From Dyadobacter sp. CY345 (GTDB lineage: Bacteria > Bacteroidota > Bacteroidia > Cytophagales > Spirosomataceae), in the NCBI RefSeq assembly GCF_021502725.1, contig NZ_JAKFFS010000003.1, positions 62,001 to 126,000 on the forward strand: a stretch of 64,000 nt of DNA, written 5' to 3'. Below, piece by piece: positions 43,349 through 50,681 of the stretch. The translations under genes were made by a program, and so were the position numbers. Numbering within the stretch: the stretch's first letter is position 1; the number at the start of each line of letters is the position of its first letter. The notes under the pieces are model-generated. The model saw only the letters and a program-made list of their open reading frames with translations. It did not search any database and was not told where the DNA came from.

Positions 43349-45109
43349 TTATTCCAGTCTGATATCCGCTACACAAGCTCCTGTTGGAACCATTGGGAAT
43401 ACGTTTTCTTCTTTTTCAACCAATACTTCCAATAAATATGGTTTGTCGGAAGCAAGCATTTTATCAAGCGAATCGTTAAGATCTTCTCTTGCGCCACATG
43501 TATGTCCGTCGATACCAAAACCTTTTGCGATCGTGATAAAGTCGGGGTTTTGAAGTTCCACAAATGAATAGCGTTTCTGGTGGAAAAGCTGTTGCCACTG
43601 GCGAACCATACCCAGGAAATTGTTATTTAATATGATGATTTTAACAGGCAAACCACTTTGCGCAATGGTTCCTAATTCCTGAATCGTCATCTGGAAACAG
43701 CCGTCACCGATAATCGCTACAACCTCACGATCAGGTGCTCCTACTTTCGCTCCGAAGGCTGCTGGAAGCGCATATCCCATCGTTCCCAAACCACCGGAAG
43801 TGATGAACGAATTTGGTTTTTTAAACTGATAATAACGCGCTGTCATCATTTGGTGCTGACCAACATCGGCTACCACAACTGCCTCTCCTTTTGTTTTATT
43901 GGAAAGGGTACGGATAACTTCCGCCATTTTTATTTTCTCCGTAGTCGGAGCAAGTTCCGGCTGCGTTATCTTTTCATCTTCAATCGAATCAAATTTCTTG
44001 AATTCCGCTCTCCATGCTTCGTGATTATTTTCTTTCACGAGTGGTAAAAGCATTTCCAAAGCACGTTTGGCGTCACCTACAACCGGCGCGTCTGCTTTTT
44101 TGATTTTATCGATCTCAGCAGGGTCAATTTCGATGTGGATAACCTTGGCTTGTTTTGCATAACGGCTCAAATCACCTGTCACGCGGTCATCAAAACGCAT
44201 ACCAATCGCGATAATTAAATCACATTGGTTGGTAAGAACATTGGTACCATAATTTCCATGCATCCCCAACCAGCCCACATAATTCGGGTGGTCGACAGAA
44301 ACAGAGGAAAGTCCTAACAAGGTTGAAGCCGCAGGAACATCTGTTTTTTCAATAAATTGCAATAGTTCTTTTTCCGCATGCGCAATTTGTACGCCATGGC
44401 CGAAAAATAAAAACGGACGTTTAGATTCATTTATAAGCTTTGCAGCCGCTTCCACCTGCTCTTCTTTTGGCGACAGGCGTGGACGATAGCTAAGCAGTTT
44501 TTCGCATTTTTTATAGTCAAATGGTTTTGACATCAATTTCAGCTGGGCATCTTTTGTGATATCAATCAACACGGGGCCAGGACGGCCGGATTTTGCTATA
44601 TAAAATGCTTTTGCAATGATTTCAGGTATTTCATCCGGATTAGTGATCTGGTAATTCCATTTTGTAATTGGAATGGTCACACCCATAATATCAGTTTCCT
44701 GGAAAGCATCCGTTCCCAGCAAATGAGATCCAACCTGACCAACGATACAAACCATTGGTGTTGAGTCGATTATTGCATCGGCAATTCCTGTAACCAGATT
44801 CGTAGCACCAGGACCTGATGTTGCCAAACATATTCCAACCTCACCAGTAATGCGGGCAAATCCCTCAGCAGCGTGTGCGGCACCTTGCTCATGACGTACG
44901 AGAATATGATCAATTTGTTCCTGATAGTCATAAATAGCATCGTAGACCGGCATGATCGCGCCGCCCGGATATCCAAAGATCGTTTTGACGCCTTCGATAA
45001 TCAATGACTGGATCAGTGCGTGAGAACCGTTGATCAGTTCTGGTGCTGCTACCGAAACAGGCTGCTCAGCGATTCCGGTTGTTTGTGTTTGGTTTTCATT
45101 AAATTCCAT
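43349..45109 (-). CDS. ilvB: Acetolactate synthase large (catalytic) subunit
   Basis: The 586-residue ThDP enzyme shows the N-terminal FGYPGGAIMPVYDAIYD with the catalytic Glu region (LVRHEQGAAHAAEGFAR), the FAD-binding middle domain and the ThDP/Mg motif GDGCFQMT...NNNF. It condenses two pyruvates, or pyruvate plus 2-ketobutyrate, to acetohydroxy acids. It lies between an RHH gene (upstream) and ilvN (downstream) on the minus strand. Confidence 0.96.
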   Translation of the reverse strand: MEFNENQTQTTGIAEQPVSVAAPELINGSHALIQSLIIEGVKTIFGYPGGAIMPVYDAIYDYQEQIDHILVRHEQGAAHAAEGFARITGEVGICLATSGPGATNLVTGIADAIIDSTPMVCIVGQVGSHLLGTDAFQETDIMGVTIPITKWNYQITNPDEIPEIIAKAFYIAKSGRPGPVLIDITKDAQLKLMSKPFDYKKCEKLLSYRPRLSPKEEQVEAAAKLINESKRPFLFFGHGVQIAHAEKELLQFIEKTDVPAASTLLGLSSVSVDHPNYVGWLGMHGNYGTNVLTNQCDLIIAIGMRFDDRVTGDLSRYAKQAKVIHIEIDPAEIDKIKKADAPVVGDAKRALEMLLPLVKENNHEAWRAEFKKFDSIEDEKITQPELAPTTEKIKMAEVIRTLSNKTKGEAVVVADVGQHQMMTARYYQFKKPNSFITSGGLGTMGYALPAAFGAKVGAPDREVVAIIGDGCFQMTIQELGTIAQSGLPVKIIILNNNFLGMVRQWQQLFHQKRYSFVELQNPDFITIAKGFGIDGHTCGAREDLNDSLDKMLASDKPYLLEVLVEKEENVFPMVPTGACVADIRLE

Positions 45110-45122
45110 GACCTCTACTTAT

Positions 45123-45371
45123 TTAGTCGGATGAATTTTTTAATCTCAATTTTGAATAATCTCCGAAGCCTTCCTCGGCCATTTCAATTATCTCAGGCTC
45201 ACCTTTTGCTTTCTTAAAAGACGCTATGTATTCAGCCTTTTTTAATTCTTCGAAATAATGGGTAAGAGCCGCAGCAATGACATCTTTTTTGCTCGTCTTC
45301 AACTTAGCCGCTACTAACTCTAATTCTTTGAGTAGCGTGTCAGGTAATTTGCTGGTGTATGTGACTTGCAT
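45123..45371 (-). CDS. Orphan ribbon-helix-helix (CopG/Arc-type) protein
   Basis: The 82-residue protein begins with a beta-strand/helix/helix arrangement (MQVTYTSKLPDTLLKELELVAAKLKTSKKDVIAAALTHYF, core TSKLPDTLLKELELVA) followed by an acidic tail, like antitoxins of VapB/ParD or CopG type. No toxin gene accompanies it: ilvD ends 27 bases upstream and ilvB starts 13 bases downstream. The start at 45371 is preferred, because the seven codons before it look unlike the family. It may be a domesticated regulator of the ilv genes or the leftover half of a toxin-antitoxin pair. Confidence 0.75.
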   Translation of the reverse strand: MQVTYTSKLPDTLLKELELVAAKLKTSKKDVIAAALTHYFEELKKAEYIASFKKAKGEPEIIEMAEEGFGDYSKLRLKNSSD

Positions 45372-45398
45372 AATTGTCAATACTTTTTGCACGAAATA

Positions 45399-47084
45399 TT
45401 ACGCTTCGTCAGTAACACATCCTTCACTGGCAGATTTCACCGTGCGGATATATCTTCCCAACATACCTTTTGTAAATTTCGGTGCTGGCTGTACCCATGC
45501 CGCTTTGCGTGCTGCCATTTCCTCATCAGAAATATGCACAATCAGTTGACGTGTGTTTGCATCAATTGTGATTCTGTCGCCATCTCTTACAAGTGCGATC
45601 GGGCCACCGTCAAATGCTTCCGGAGTGATATGCCCCACCACAAATCCGTGCGTTCCTCCTGAGAAACGACCATCTGTGATCAGTGCAATTTTATCACCCA
45701 GTCCGGCTCCCATAACCGCAGATGTTGGCTTCAACATTTCTGACATACCTGGTCCGCCTTTTGGTCCGGCATTACGGATAACCACCACGTGACCTTCTTT
45801 TATTTCTCCTTTGGAAAGCATGGTAATAATCTCCGTTTCATGCTCGCAGATTTTTGCTTCGCCATCAAATGTCAAACCTTCTTTACCAGTAATTTTTGCA
45901 ACAGAACCCGTTGGAGCAAGGTTGCCGTATAAAATCTGGATATGTCCTGATGACTTAATCGGGTTTTCCAGCGGGAAAATAATTTTTTGTGTGTCAAAAT
46001 TAAGATCCGGTGCTTCAGCCAAATCTTCAGCCAAAGTTTTTCCGGTTACTGTCAAACATTCACCGTGGATCAGTCCTTTTGAATACAAATATTTCATAAC
46101 CGCAGGTACTCCGCCAATGGCAAGAATATCTTCCATGAAATATTTACCGCTTGGTTTAAGATCGGCGATAAACGGCACTTTGTTGGAAATTGCCTGAATA
46201 TCATCCAATGTTAAAGGAAGATCTGCTGCACGAGCAATCGCAAGAAAGTGCAATGCTGCGTTTGTAGAACCACCCAATGCCATAACCACAGTCAGGGCAT
46301 TTTCAAGCGATTTTTTTGTAATAATGTCTTTCGGGGTAATGTTCAGTTCCAGCAAATTTTTCATTGCCGCACCTATTTTTTTGCATTCTTCCTGTTTTCC
46401 TTCGTGCGTAGCCGGGTAAGAACTGCTGAAAGGTAAACTTAATCCCATTGCTTCAATGGAAGCGGCCATGGTGTTGGCAGTATACATACCACCGCAGGCA
46501 CCCTGCCCAGGAATTGAATTTTGAATTATTCCTTTATAATCTTCGTCAGAAATATTGTTGGCAAACTTTTTACCAAGTGCTTCAAAAGCAGAAACGATAT
46601 CCAGTTTTTGTCCTTTATAATGACCTGAACGGATCGTTCCACCATATACCATAATGGCAGGACGGTCTAAACGCGCCATCGCCATAACGGCACCCGGCAT
46701 ATTTTTGTCGCAACCTACCACAGCGATCACACCATCATACCACTGCGCAGCAACAACAGTTTCAATAGAATCTGCGATGATGTCACGACTTGGAAGTGAA
46801 TAACGCATCCCGTCATTTCCGTTGGTCATACCATCAGAAACTCCAATCGTATTGAAGATCAGGCCGACCATATTATTAGCCGTGATTCCTTGTTTTACAT
46901 AAACAGAAAGACCATTTAAGTGCATGTTACAAGGGTTTCCTTCATAACCTGTACTGGCAATACCGATCTGTGGTTTTGCCATGTCTTCTTCTTTTAATCC
47001 AATGCCGTAAAGCATTGCCTGAGCTGCCGGGTTTGTAACTTCCTGAGTTAAGGTTTTCGAAAATCTGTTTAGTTCTGTCGCCAT
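45399..47084 (-). CDS. ilvD: Dihydroxy-acid dehydratase
   Basis: The 561-residue Fe-S dehydratase has the cluster cysteines in [24 protein letters not shown] (core CDKNMPG) and [12 protein letters not shown], and [20 protein letters not shown] [15 protein letters not shown] at the C-terminal half. It makes 2-keto acids for valine, leucine and isoleucine. It is the first gene of the ilvD-RHH-ilvB-ilvN-ilvC string and follows a leader peptide and attenuator. Confidence 0.96.
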   Translation of the reverse strand: MATELNRFSKTLTQEVTNPAAQAMLYGIGLKEEDMAKPQIGIASTGYEGNPCNMHLNGLSVYVKQGITANNMVGLIFNTIGVSDGMTNGNDGMRYSLPSRDIIADSIETVVAAQWYDGVIAVVGCDKNMPGAVMAMARLDRPAIMVYGGTIRSGHYKGQKLDIVSAFEALGKKFANNISDEDYKGIIQNSIPGQGACGGMYTANTMAASIEAMGLSLPFSSSYPATHEGKQEECKKIGAAMKNLLELNITPKDIITKKSLENALTVVMALGGSTNAALHFLAIARAADLPLTLDDIQAISNKVPFIADLKPSGKYFMEDILAIGGVPAVMKYLYSKGLIHGECLTVTGKTLAEDLAEAPDLNFDTQKIIFPLENPIKSSGHIQILYGNLAPTGSVAKITGKEGLTFDGEAKICEHETEIITMLSKGEIKEGHVVVIRNAGPKGGPGMSEMLKPTSAVMGAGLGDKIALITDGRFSGGTHGFVVGHITPEAFDGGPIALVRDGDRITIDANTRQLIVHISDEEMAARKAAWVQPAPKFTKGMLGRYIRTVKSASEGCVTDEA

Positions 47085-47102
47085 TGTGAATTATTGTAAG
47101 AT

Positions 47103-47135
47103 AAAAAACACCTCACTCAGCGGGTGAGTGAGGTG
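47103..47135 (-). terminator. Leader terminator (attenuator) upstream of ilvD
   Basis: On the minus strand: CACCTCACTC (47126-47135), a short loop, then GAGTGAGGTG (47109-47118) extended by one A-T pair, followed by TTTTTT (47103-47108). Upstream, minus-strand GTGAGTGAGATG (within 47153-47166) nearly duplicates the second arm and can pair with the first arm instead, giving an antiterminator. Confidence 0.88.
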
Positions 47136-47160
47136 CGGATATATGCCGTTAACATCTCAC

Positions 47161-47214
47161 TCACGTAAAAAACGTGACTACGATCAGTAGGAAGATGGAA
47201 CGCACGATTAACAT
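47161..47214 (-). CDS. Leader peptide of ilvD (17 aa, Ile/Leu/Val-rich)
   Basis: On the minus strand the ATG at 47214 encodes MLIVRSIFLLIVVTFFT and a TGA at 47161. Nine residues are Leu, Ile or Val, in the blocks L-I-V and I-F-L-L-I-V-V. Its last codons form one arm of a TCACGT-TTTTT-ACGTGA hairpin (47161-47177), the pause structure expected when the ribosome is not stalled. This is a textbook branched-chain attenuator organisation. Confidence 0.88.
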   Translation of the reverse strand: MLIVRSIFLLIVVTFFT

Positions 47215-47243
47215 AAATCAATAGGAAAACGAAAATATTGTTT

Positions 47244-47261
47244 TTAGCGAAATTTCGCTAA
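47244..47261. promoter_or_regulatory. Perfect 18-base palindrome, candidate operator upstream of the ilvD leader
   Basis: TTAGCGAAATTTCGCTAA is fully palindromic and lies 16 bases downstream of the -7-like box of the ilvD promoter, between promoter and leader peptide. A close relative occupies the same place before leuA. Confidence 0.7.
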
Positions 47262-47277
47262 CTCTCGCTTGGTGTTA

Positions 47278-47309
47278 CAAATTAGGAGCCTATCTTTTTA
47301 TTTTCCAAA
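47278..47309 (-). promoter_or_regulatory. Candidate promoter of the ilvD leader
   Basis: On the minus strand: TTTG (47306-47309), 21 bases, then TAATTTG (47278-47284). It shares the shortened -7 box and spacing with the leuA promoter. Confidence 0.5.
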
Positions 47310-47389
47310 TTTTAGGCCAAATATTTGCGGATATACTTAGATAAATCCCATATTATTTATTTGGTAAAGGTTCGTTCACAGAAAATAAT

Positions 47390-47397
47390 TAATTTTG
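47390..47397 (+). promoter_or_regulatory. Candidate -7 box for murQ
   Basis: TAATTTTG matches TAnnTTTG exactly. A TTTG at 47360-47363 is 26 bases upstream, slightly farther than usual. The box ends 11 bases before the chosen start at 47409, so the leader would be very short. Confidence 0.4.
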
Positions 47398-47408
47398 GTT
47401 TTCAATCA

Positions 47409-48224
47409 ATGCAACATTCCATGCTAACAACCGAATCATCATCTCTCTACAATAATCTCGATCAAATGAGTGTCAATGAAATTTTGAACTCAATAAACCG
47501 GGAGGATCAGACCGTGCCCAATGCCGTTCAAAAGGTAATTCCTCAAATCGAAGCTTTGATCGAAGAGATCGTTCCGCGTATGAAAAAGGGCGGACGTTTA
47601 TTTTATATCGGTGCCGGAACGAGTGGTCGTTTAGGGGTTGTAGATGCTTCAGAATGCCCGCCAACTTTTGGTGTTCCATTTGATTTGGTAGTGGGCATTA
47701 TAGCCGGCGGTGATATTGCGATCAGAAAAGCAGTGGAAAATGCAGAAGATAACTGGACGCAGGCCTGGATTGATCTTGCTCCATATAATTTAGATGAAAA
47801 CGATACGCTGATTGGGCTCGCCGCTTCCGGCCGCACGCCATATGTGATTGGTGGATTAAACGAAGCGAAAAAAGCTGGTTTGCTGACAGGTTGTGTGGTT
47901 TGCAACAGCGGTTCTCCTATTGCAGCCGCTTGTGAGTTTCCTGTTGAAGTGGTTGTCGGACCAGAATTCCTAACGGGAAGCACAAGAATGAAATCTGGTA
48001 CTGCACAAAAACTGGTGTTGAATATGATCTCCACTGCTGTGATGATCCGTTTGGGAAAAGTAAAAGGAAATAAAATGGTGGATATGCAGATGACCAATGA
48101 AAAACTGGTAAATCGTGCGATCCACATGATTATAGATGAACTAGGTGTTTCGCCTGATGAGGCAGAATCCTTGCTGGATCAGTATGGCAGTGTTCGTGGT
48201 GCAATTGAGGCGGTGAGGAAGTAG
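47409..48224 (+). CDS. murQ: N-acetylmuramic acid 6-phosphate etherase
   Basis: The 271-residue SIS-fold protein has FYIGAGTSGRLGVVDASECPPTFG (core GAGTSGRLGVVDASECPP), GLAASGRTPYVIG and GSTRMKSGTAQKLVLNM, all MurQ signatures. It cleaves the lactyl ether of MurNAc-6-phosphate to give GlcNAc-6-phosphate and lactate in cell-wall recycling. The start is placed at the ATG at 47409; another ATG at 47421 is equally possible. The longer frame from 47325 would run through the predicted promoter. Confidence 0.93.
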   Translation: MQHSMLTTESSSLYNNLDQMSVNEILNSINREDQTVPNAVQKVIPQIEALIEEIVPRMKKGGRLFYIGAGTSGRLGVVDASECPPTFGVPFDLVVGIIAGGDIAIRKAVENAEDNWTQAWIDLAPYNLDENDTLIGLAASGRTPYVIGGLNEAKKAGLLTGCVVCNSGSPIAAACEFPVEVVVGPEFLTGSTRMKSGTAQKLVLNMISTAVMIRLGKVKGNKMVDMQMTNEKLVNRAIHMIIDELGVSPDEAESLLDQYGSVRGAIEAVRK

Positions 48225-48347
48225 TTGTTATAAGCTCTGCAAATCAAATTTTTCATATCATTTGAATTGTTTGGTTAGGGTCGATTAAAATGTGTTTTTA
48301 TCTTAATAAATTAAATAACAGATAAATATCTCAGCACAAACTATACC

Positions 48348-48411
48348 ACCCTTTCAGGGTTTTGCTTGATTAATTAAACTATTCTCTATAATACTGTCAT
48401 CCTTTCAGGAT
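48348..48411. repeat. Mini-hairpin half-module, subfamily 2, copy E
   Basis: Hairpin 1 ACCCTTTCAGGGT (48348-48360), CTATAATACTGTC (48386-48398) and hairpin 2 ATCCTTTCAGGAT (48399-48411) reproduce the first half of the module at 33173. The second half is missing. It lies between murQ and its terminator. Confidence 0.8.
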
Positions 48412-48443
48412 TTCCTCTGCCAGTAATTTGTACTAGTTAAAAG

Positions 48444-48490
48444 AAAAAGGTCAGAATAACCGGAAGTATGCCGATAGTTCTGACCTTTTT
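48444..48490. terminator. Bidirectional terminator between murQ and the NIPSNAP gene
   Basis: The 13-bp stem AAAAAGGTCAGAA/TTCTGACCTTTTT (48444-48456, 48478-48490) has T-runs on both strands and separates convergent genes. Confidence 0.88.
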
Positions 48491-48507
48491 CAAAATATTG
48501 TTAACAA

Positions 48508-49296
48508 TTAAATATCTGAGTACTCAGTTGGATACATGTAGAAACTTGTATTTTTTGATACGTTGTTCTGATATTCCGGGTTAACTTTCAATTTACCCCA
48601 CTCTGCGTCATCACTAAAAGATTTCCAATGAGCATCACGGTCAGCTTTATTTTCAAAAGTAGTCATGTACATCAAATTTGGCTGATGACTTCCGGCAATT
48701 ACTTCTCCGTAAAAAACTGCATTAAATCCAAGTCTAACGAATAGCGGAATTTCTCCTCCATCGTTGAACATTTTTACCTTGTTCTGATATCTTCTCTCGG
48801 TATGTCCTTCATAACTGCGCATTTCATATACACGTTCGCTTTTCGGCGCACTTAACTTTGGTTTCGAATGCACCGGCATCGAAGTAAAAGCTTGAAGAAT
48901 CGTCGTTTCGATACGCACATAAGGTGGGTTTTTAAATGGTGCTTCAAGATAATCTTTTCCAGCTTCCAGATATTTTGAATCCTTATCCAGCAATTTTGGA
49001 AGCGTCAAAAGTTGGTCCAGAGAGCTCAACGGCGTGAAAACATATATTAATTTTCCACTCATGGTATCACTTGGAACAGGCTTGAAAACCCCCACATCTT
49101 TAATTCCGGCACGATGTAAAGCTGGTATGTATGCATCTTTTAAGAAAGCTTCCACAGCAGCTTCCTGCGTTTTGTCTTTCAAATGATACATTTTAATTTC
49201 ATAAAATTCTCTTTTAGGCGCTGCTGCTATCGAGGCTATGGATAACGCTAACATAAGAAGGCTTAAAAGAAAAGTACGTTTTTGGGGCTTGTTCAT
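48508..49296 (-). CDS. Secreted NIPSNAP-family protein with two domains
   Basis: The 262-residue protein has a signal peptide (cut near SIAAA, residue 25) and two ferredoxin-like NIPSNAP domains: one from YEIKMYHLKDKTQ, the second from YEMRSYEGHTERRYQNKV onward with LMYMTTFENKADRDAHWKSF. NIPSNAP proteins of this exported type are frequent in Bacteroidota and planctomycetes near sugar genes. The function is unknown, and dimeric alpha-beta barrel relatives include mutarotases and monooxygenases. It is flanked by terminators, so a single-gene unit. Confidence 0.87.
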   Translation of the reverse strand: MNKPQKRTFLLSLLMLALSIASIAAAPKREFYEIKMYHLKDKTQEAAVEAFLKDAYIPALHRAGIKDVGVFKPVPSDTMSGKLIYVFTPLSSLDQLLTLPKLLDKDSKYLEAGKDYLEAPFKNPPYVRIETTILQAFTSMPVHSKPKLSAPKSERVYEMRSYEGHTERRYQNKVKMFNDGGEIPLFVRLGFNAVFYGEVIAGSHQPNLMYMTTFENKADRDAHWKSFSDDAEWGKLKVNPEYQNNVSKNTSFYMYPTEYSDI

Positions 49297-49368
49297 AAAA
49301 ATAAGATCGCTCTCTATTGTTGTATAAGTTTAAACTAAAAAGAAAACGTTTTTAATTTTATACTGTAT

Positions 49369-49396
49369 AAAAAATGCAGACAATAGCTTGTCTGCA
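49369..49396 (-). terminator. Terminator after the porP-like gene
   Basis: The 9-bp stem TGCAGACAA/TTGTCTGCA (49375-49383, 49388-49396) with a TAGC loop is followed on the minus strand by six T. Confidence 0.85.
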
Positions 49397-49427
49397 TTGA
49401 TTTTTAGCAATAAAATCTATAATCCTC

Positions 49428-50456
49428 CTAAAATTTCGGGCAAGACAGCTGATTTTTACTACTTCTTGAACGTCTTGGTTTTGGAGTCAGCGGTTCGAAG
49501 ATATACGAAAGCGAAATCTCATGTGCTCCTCCACTTCCCGCTCCCAATGTCGAAATGGTCAAATCATAACTATATCCAATCGAAAATTTATCCTGGCGAA
49601 AACCGGCAAGAAAAACTAGAGACTCATGGTTATTAATAGAGGGCTCATATTTCTTAAAAGGAATTCCACGATACCACATTCCTAAAACCAAGGGCTCGAT
49701 CGTCACATAAAGCCCCATATCCAACTGGTCATATTTTCCTTGTTTTTTGTATAAAATGGCTGGCGAAATACTTTTTTCTTTATCAATCTCATTTCCTAAA
49801 AACGTATAACCAGCAAACGGTATCCGAAGACCAGCCTGCAAGCTTGCTTTTACCGGCAGTCTTGCTTCTGTTCCGCTGAATGCCTGATTTGGCCGGTTGA
49901 TATGATGCGCCGCAAGTCCAAGCCAGTACCAATCCGAATAGACCATCATACCTGTTGAGAAATCAGCATAGGAAACATTTGGGCCTCCTTGCGCAAAAGG
50001 ATCTGTCGAAGGGTTTCCGGTAAACCCTCCATTGGTAAACTGATCGCCGAATGTCAATCCATAATAATCAAGTGAACGTGAAGAAAAACCGCCCTGAATA
50101 CCTAATCGGAGCGAAGTAACATCGTTTAGGTTGATTTGATAAGCATATTGAAGTGCTATGTCAGTGGCTTTAAGATTACCTAATCCCTGGCTGTCTGTCG
50201 TTACCTGAACTCCGATTCCACTATTGTAGTTAGGAAGAAATACATCCGCTCCGAAAGATGCCGTCACAAAATTGGCTGAAAGTGCTGGCCACTGATTTCT
50301 GTAATTGGCAGTCAGACGAGGAGCAAGCGCGCCACCTGCAAGGGCGGGATTAAGGTACAACGGGTTAGCATAAAACTGCGAGAATTGCGGATCCTGACTC
50401 CAACCTTCGAGGCTGAGCAGTGTCATAAAGAAAATAGAGAGTAAACGCTTTATCAT
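49428..50456 (-). CDS. PorP/SprF-family type IX secretion outer-membrane protein
   Basis: The 342-residue protein has a signal peptide (cut near GWSQ) and the diagnostic opening DPQFSQFYANPLYLNPALAGG, followed by beta-strand-rich barrel sequence and a C-terminal strand (ISLSYIFEP) before a short basic tail. PorP/SprF proteins partner with CHU_C/type B C-terminal-domain substrates of the type IX secretion system and help attach them to the cell surface. The divergent gene encodes precisely such a CHU_C protein, so the two are probably a dedicated pair. Unlike many family members, the protein continues past the last strand with PRRSRSSKNQL. Confidence 0.9.
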   Translation of the reverse strand: MIKRLLSIFFMTLLSLEGWSQDPQFSQFYANPLYLNPALAGGALAPRLTANYRNQWPALSANFVTASFGADVFLPNYNSGIGVQVTTDSQGLGNLKATDIALQYAYQINLNDVTSLRLGIQGGFSSRSLDYYGLTFGDQFTNGGFTGNPSTDPFAQGGPNVSYADFSTGMMVYSDWYWLGLAAHHINRPNQAFSGTEARLPVKASLQAGLRIPFAGYTFLGNEIDKEKSISPAILYKKQGKYDQLDMGLYVTIEPLVLGMWYRGIPFKKYEPSINNHESLVFLAGFRQDKFSIGYSYDLTISTLGAGSGGAHEISLSYIFEPLTPKPRRSRSSKNQLSCPKF

Positions 50457-50681
50457 ATAATAATAAACTTTGTCCGCTATTTAAGGCGAAATGTGTATAG
50501 AGACGTAAAAAATTACAAATTTTAATTCACAAATTGTCGCCACATTGCGTATTAATATTCAAATTACTATGGTTTTTAAGACATTACCACACAAAATTTT
50601 AACATATTATTTTCGTTAGAATGATCGGGTAACAAGAATATTTAATTGGCGGGGTAGGGATGATTGATTTAGTAACGAAAC

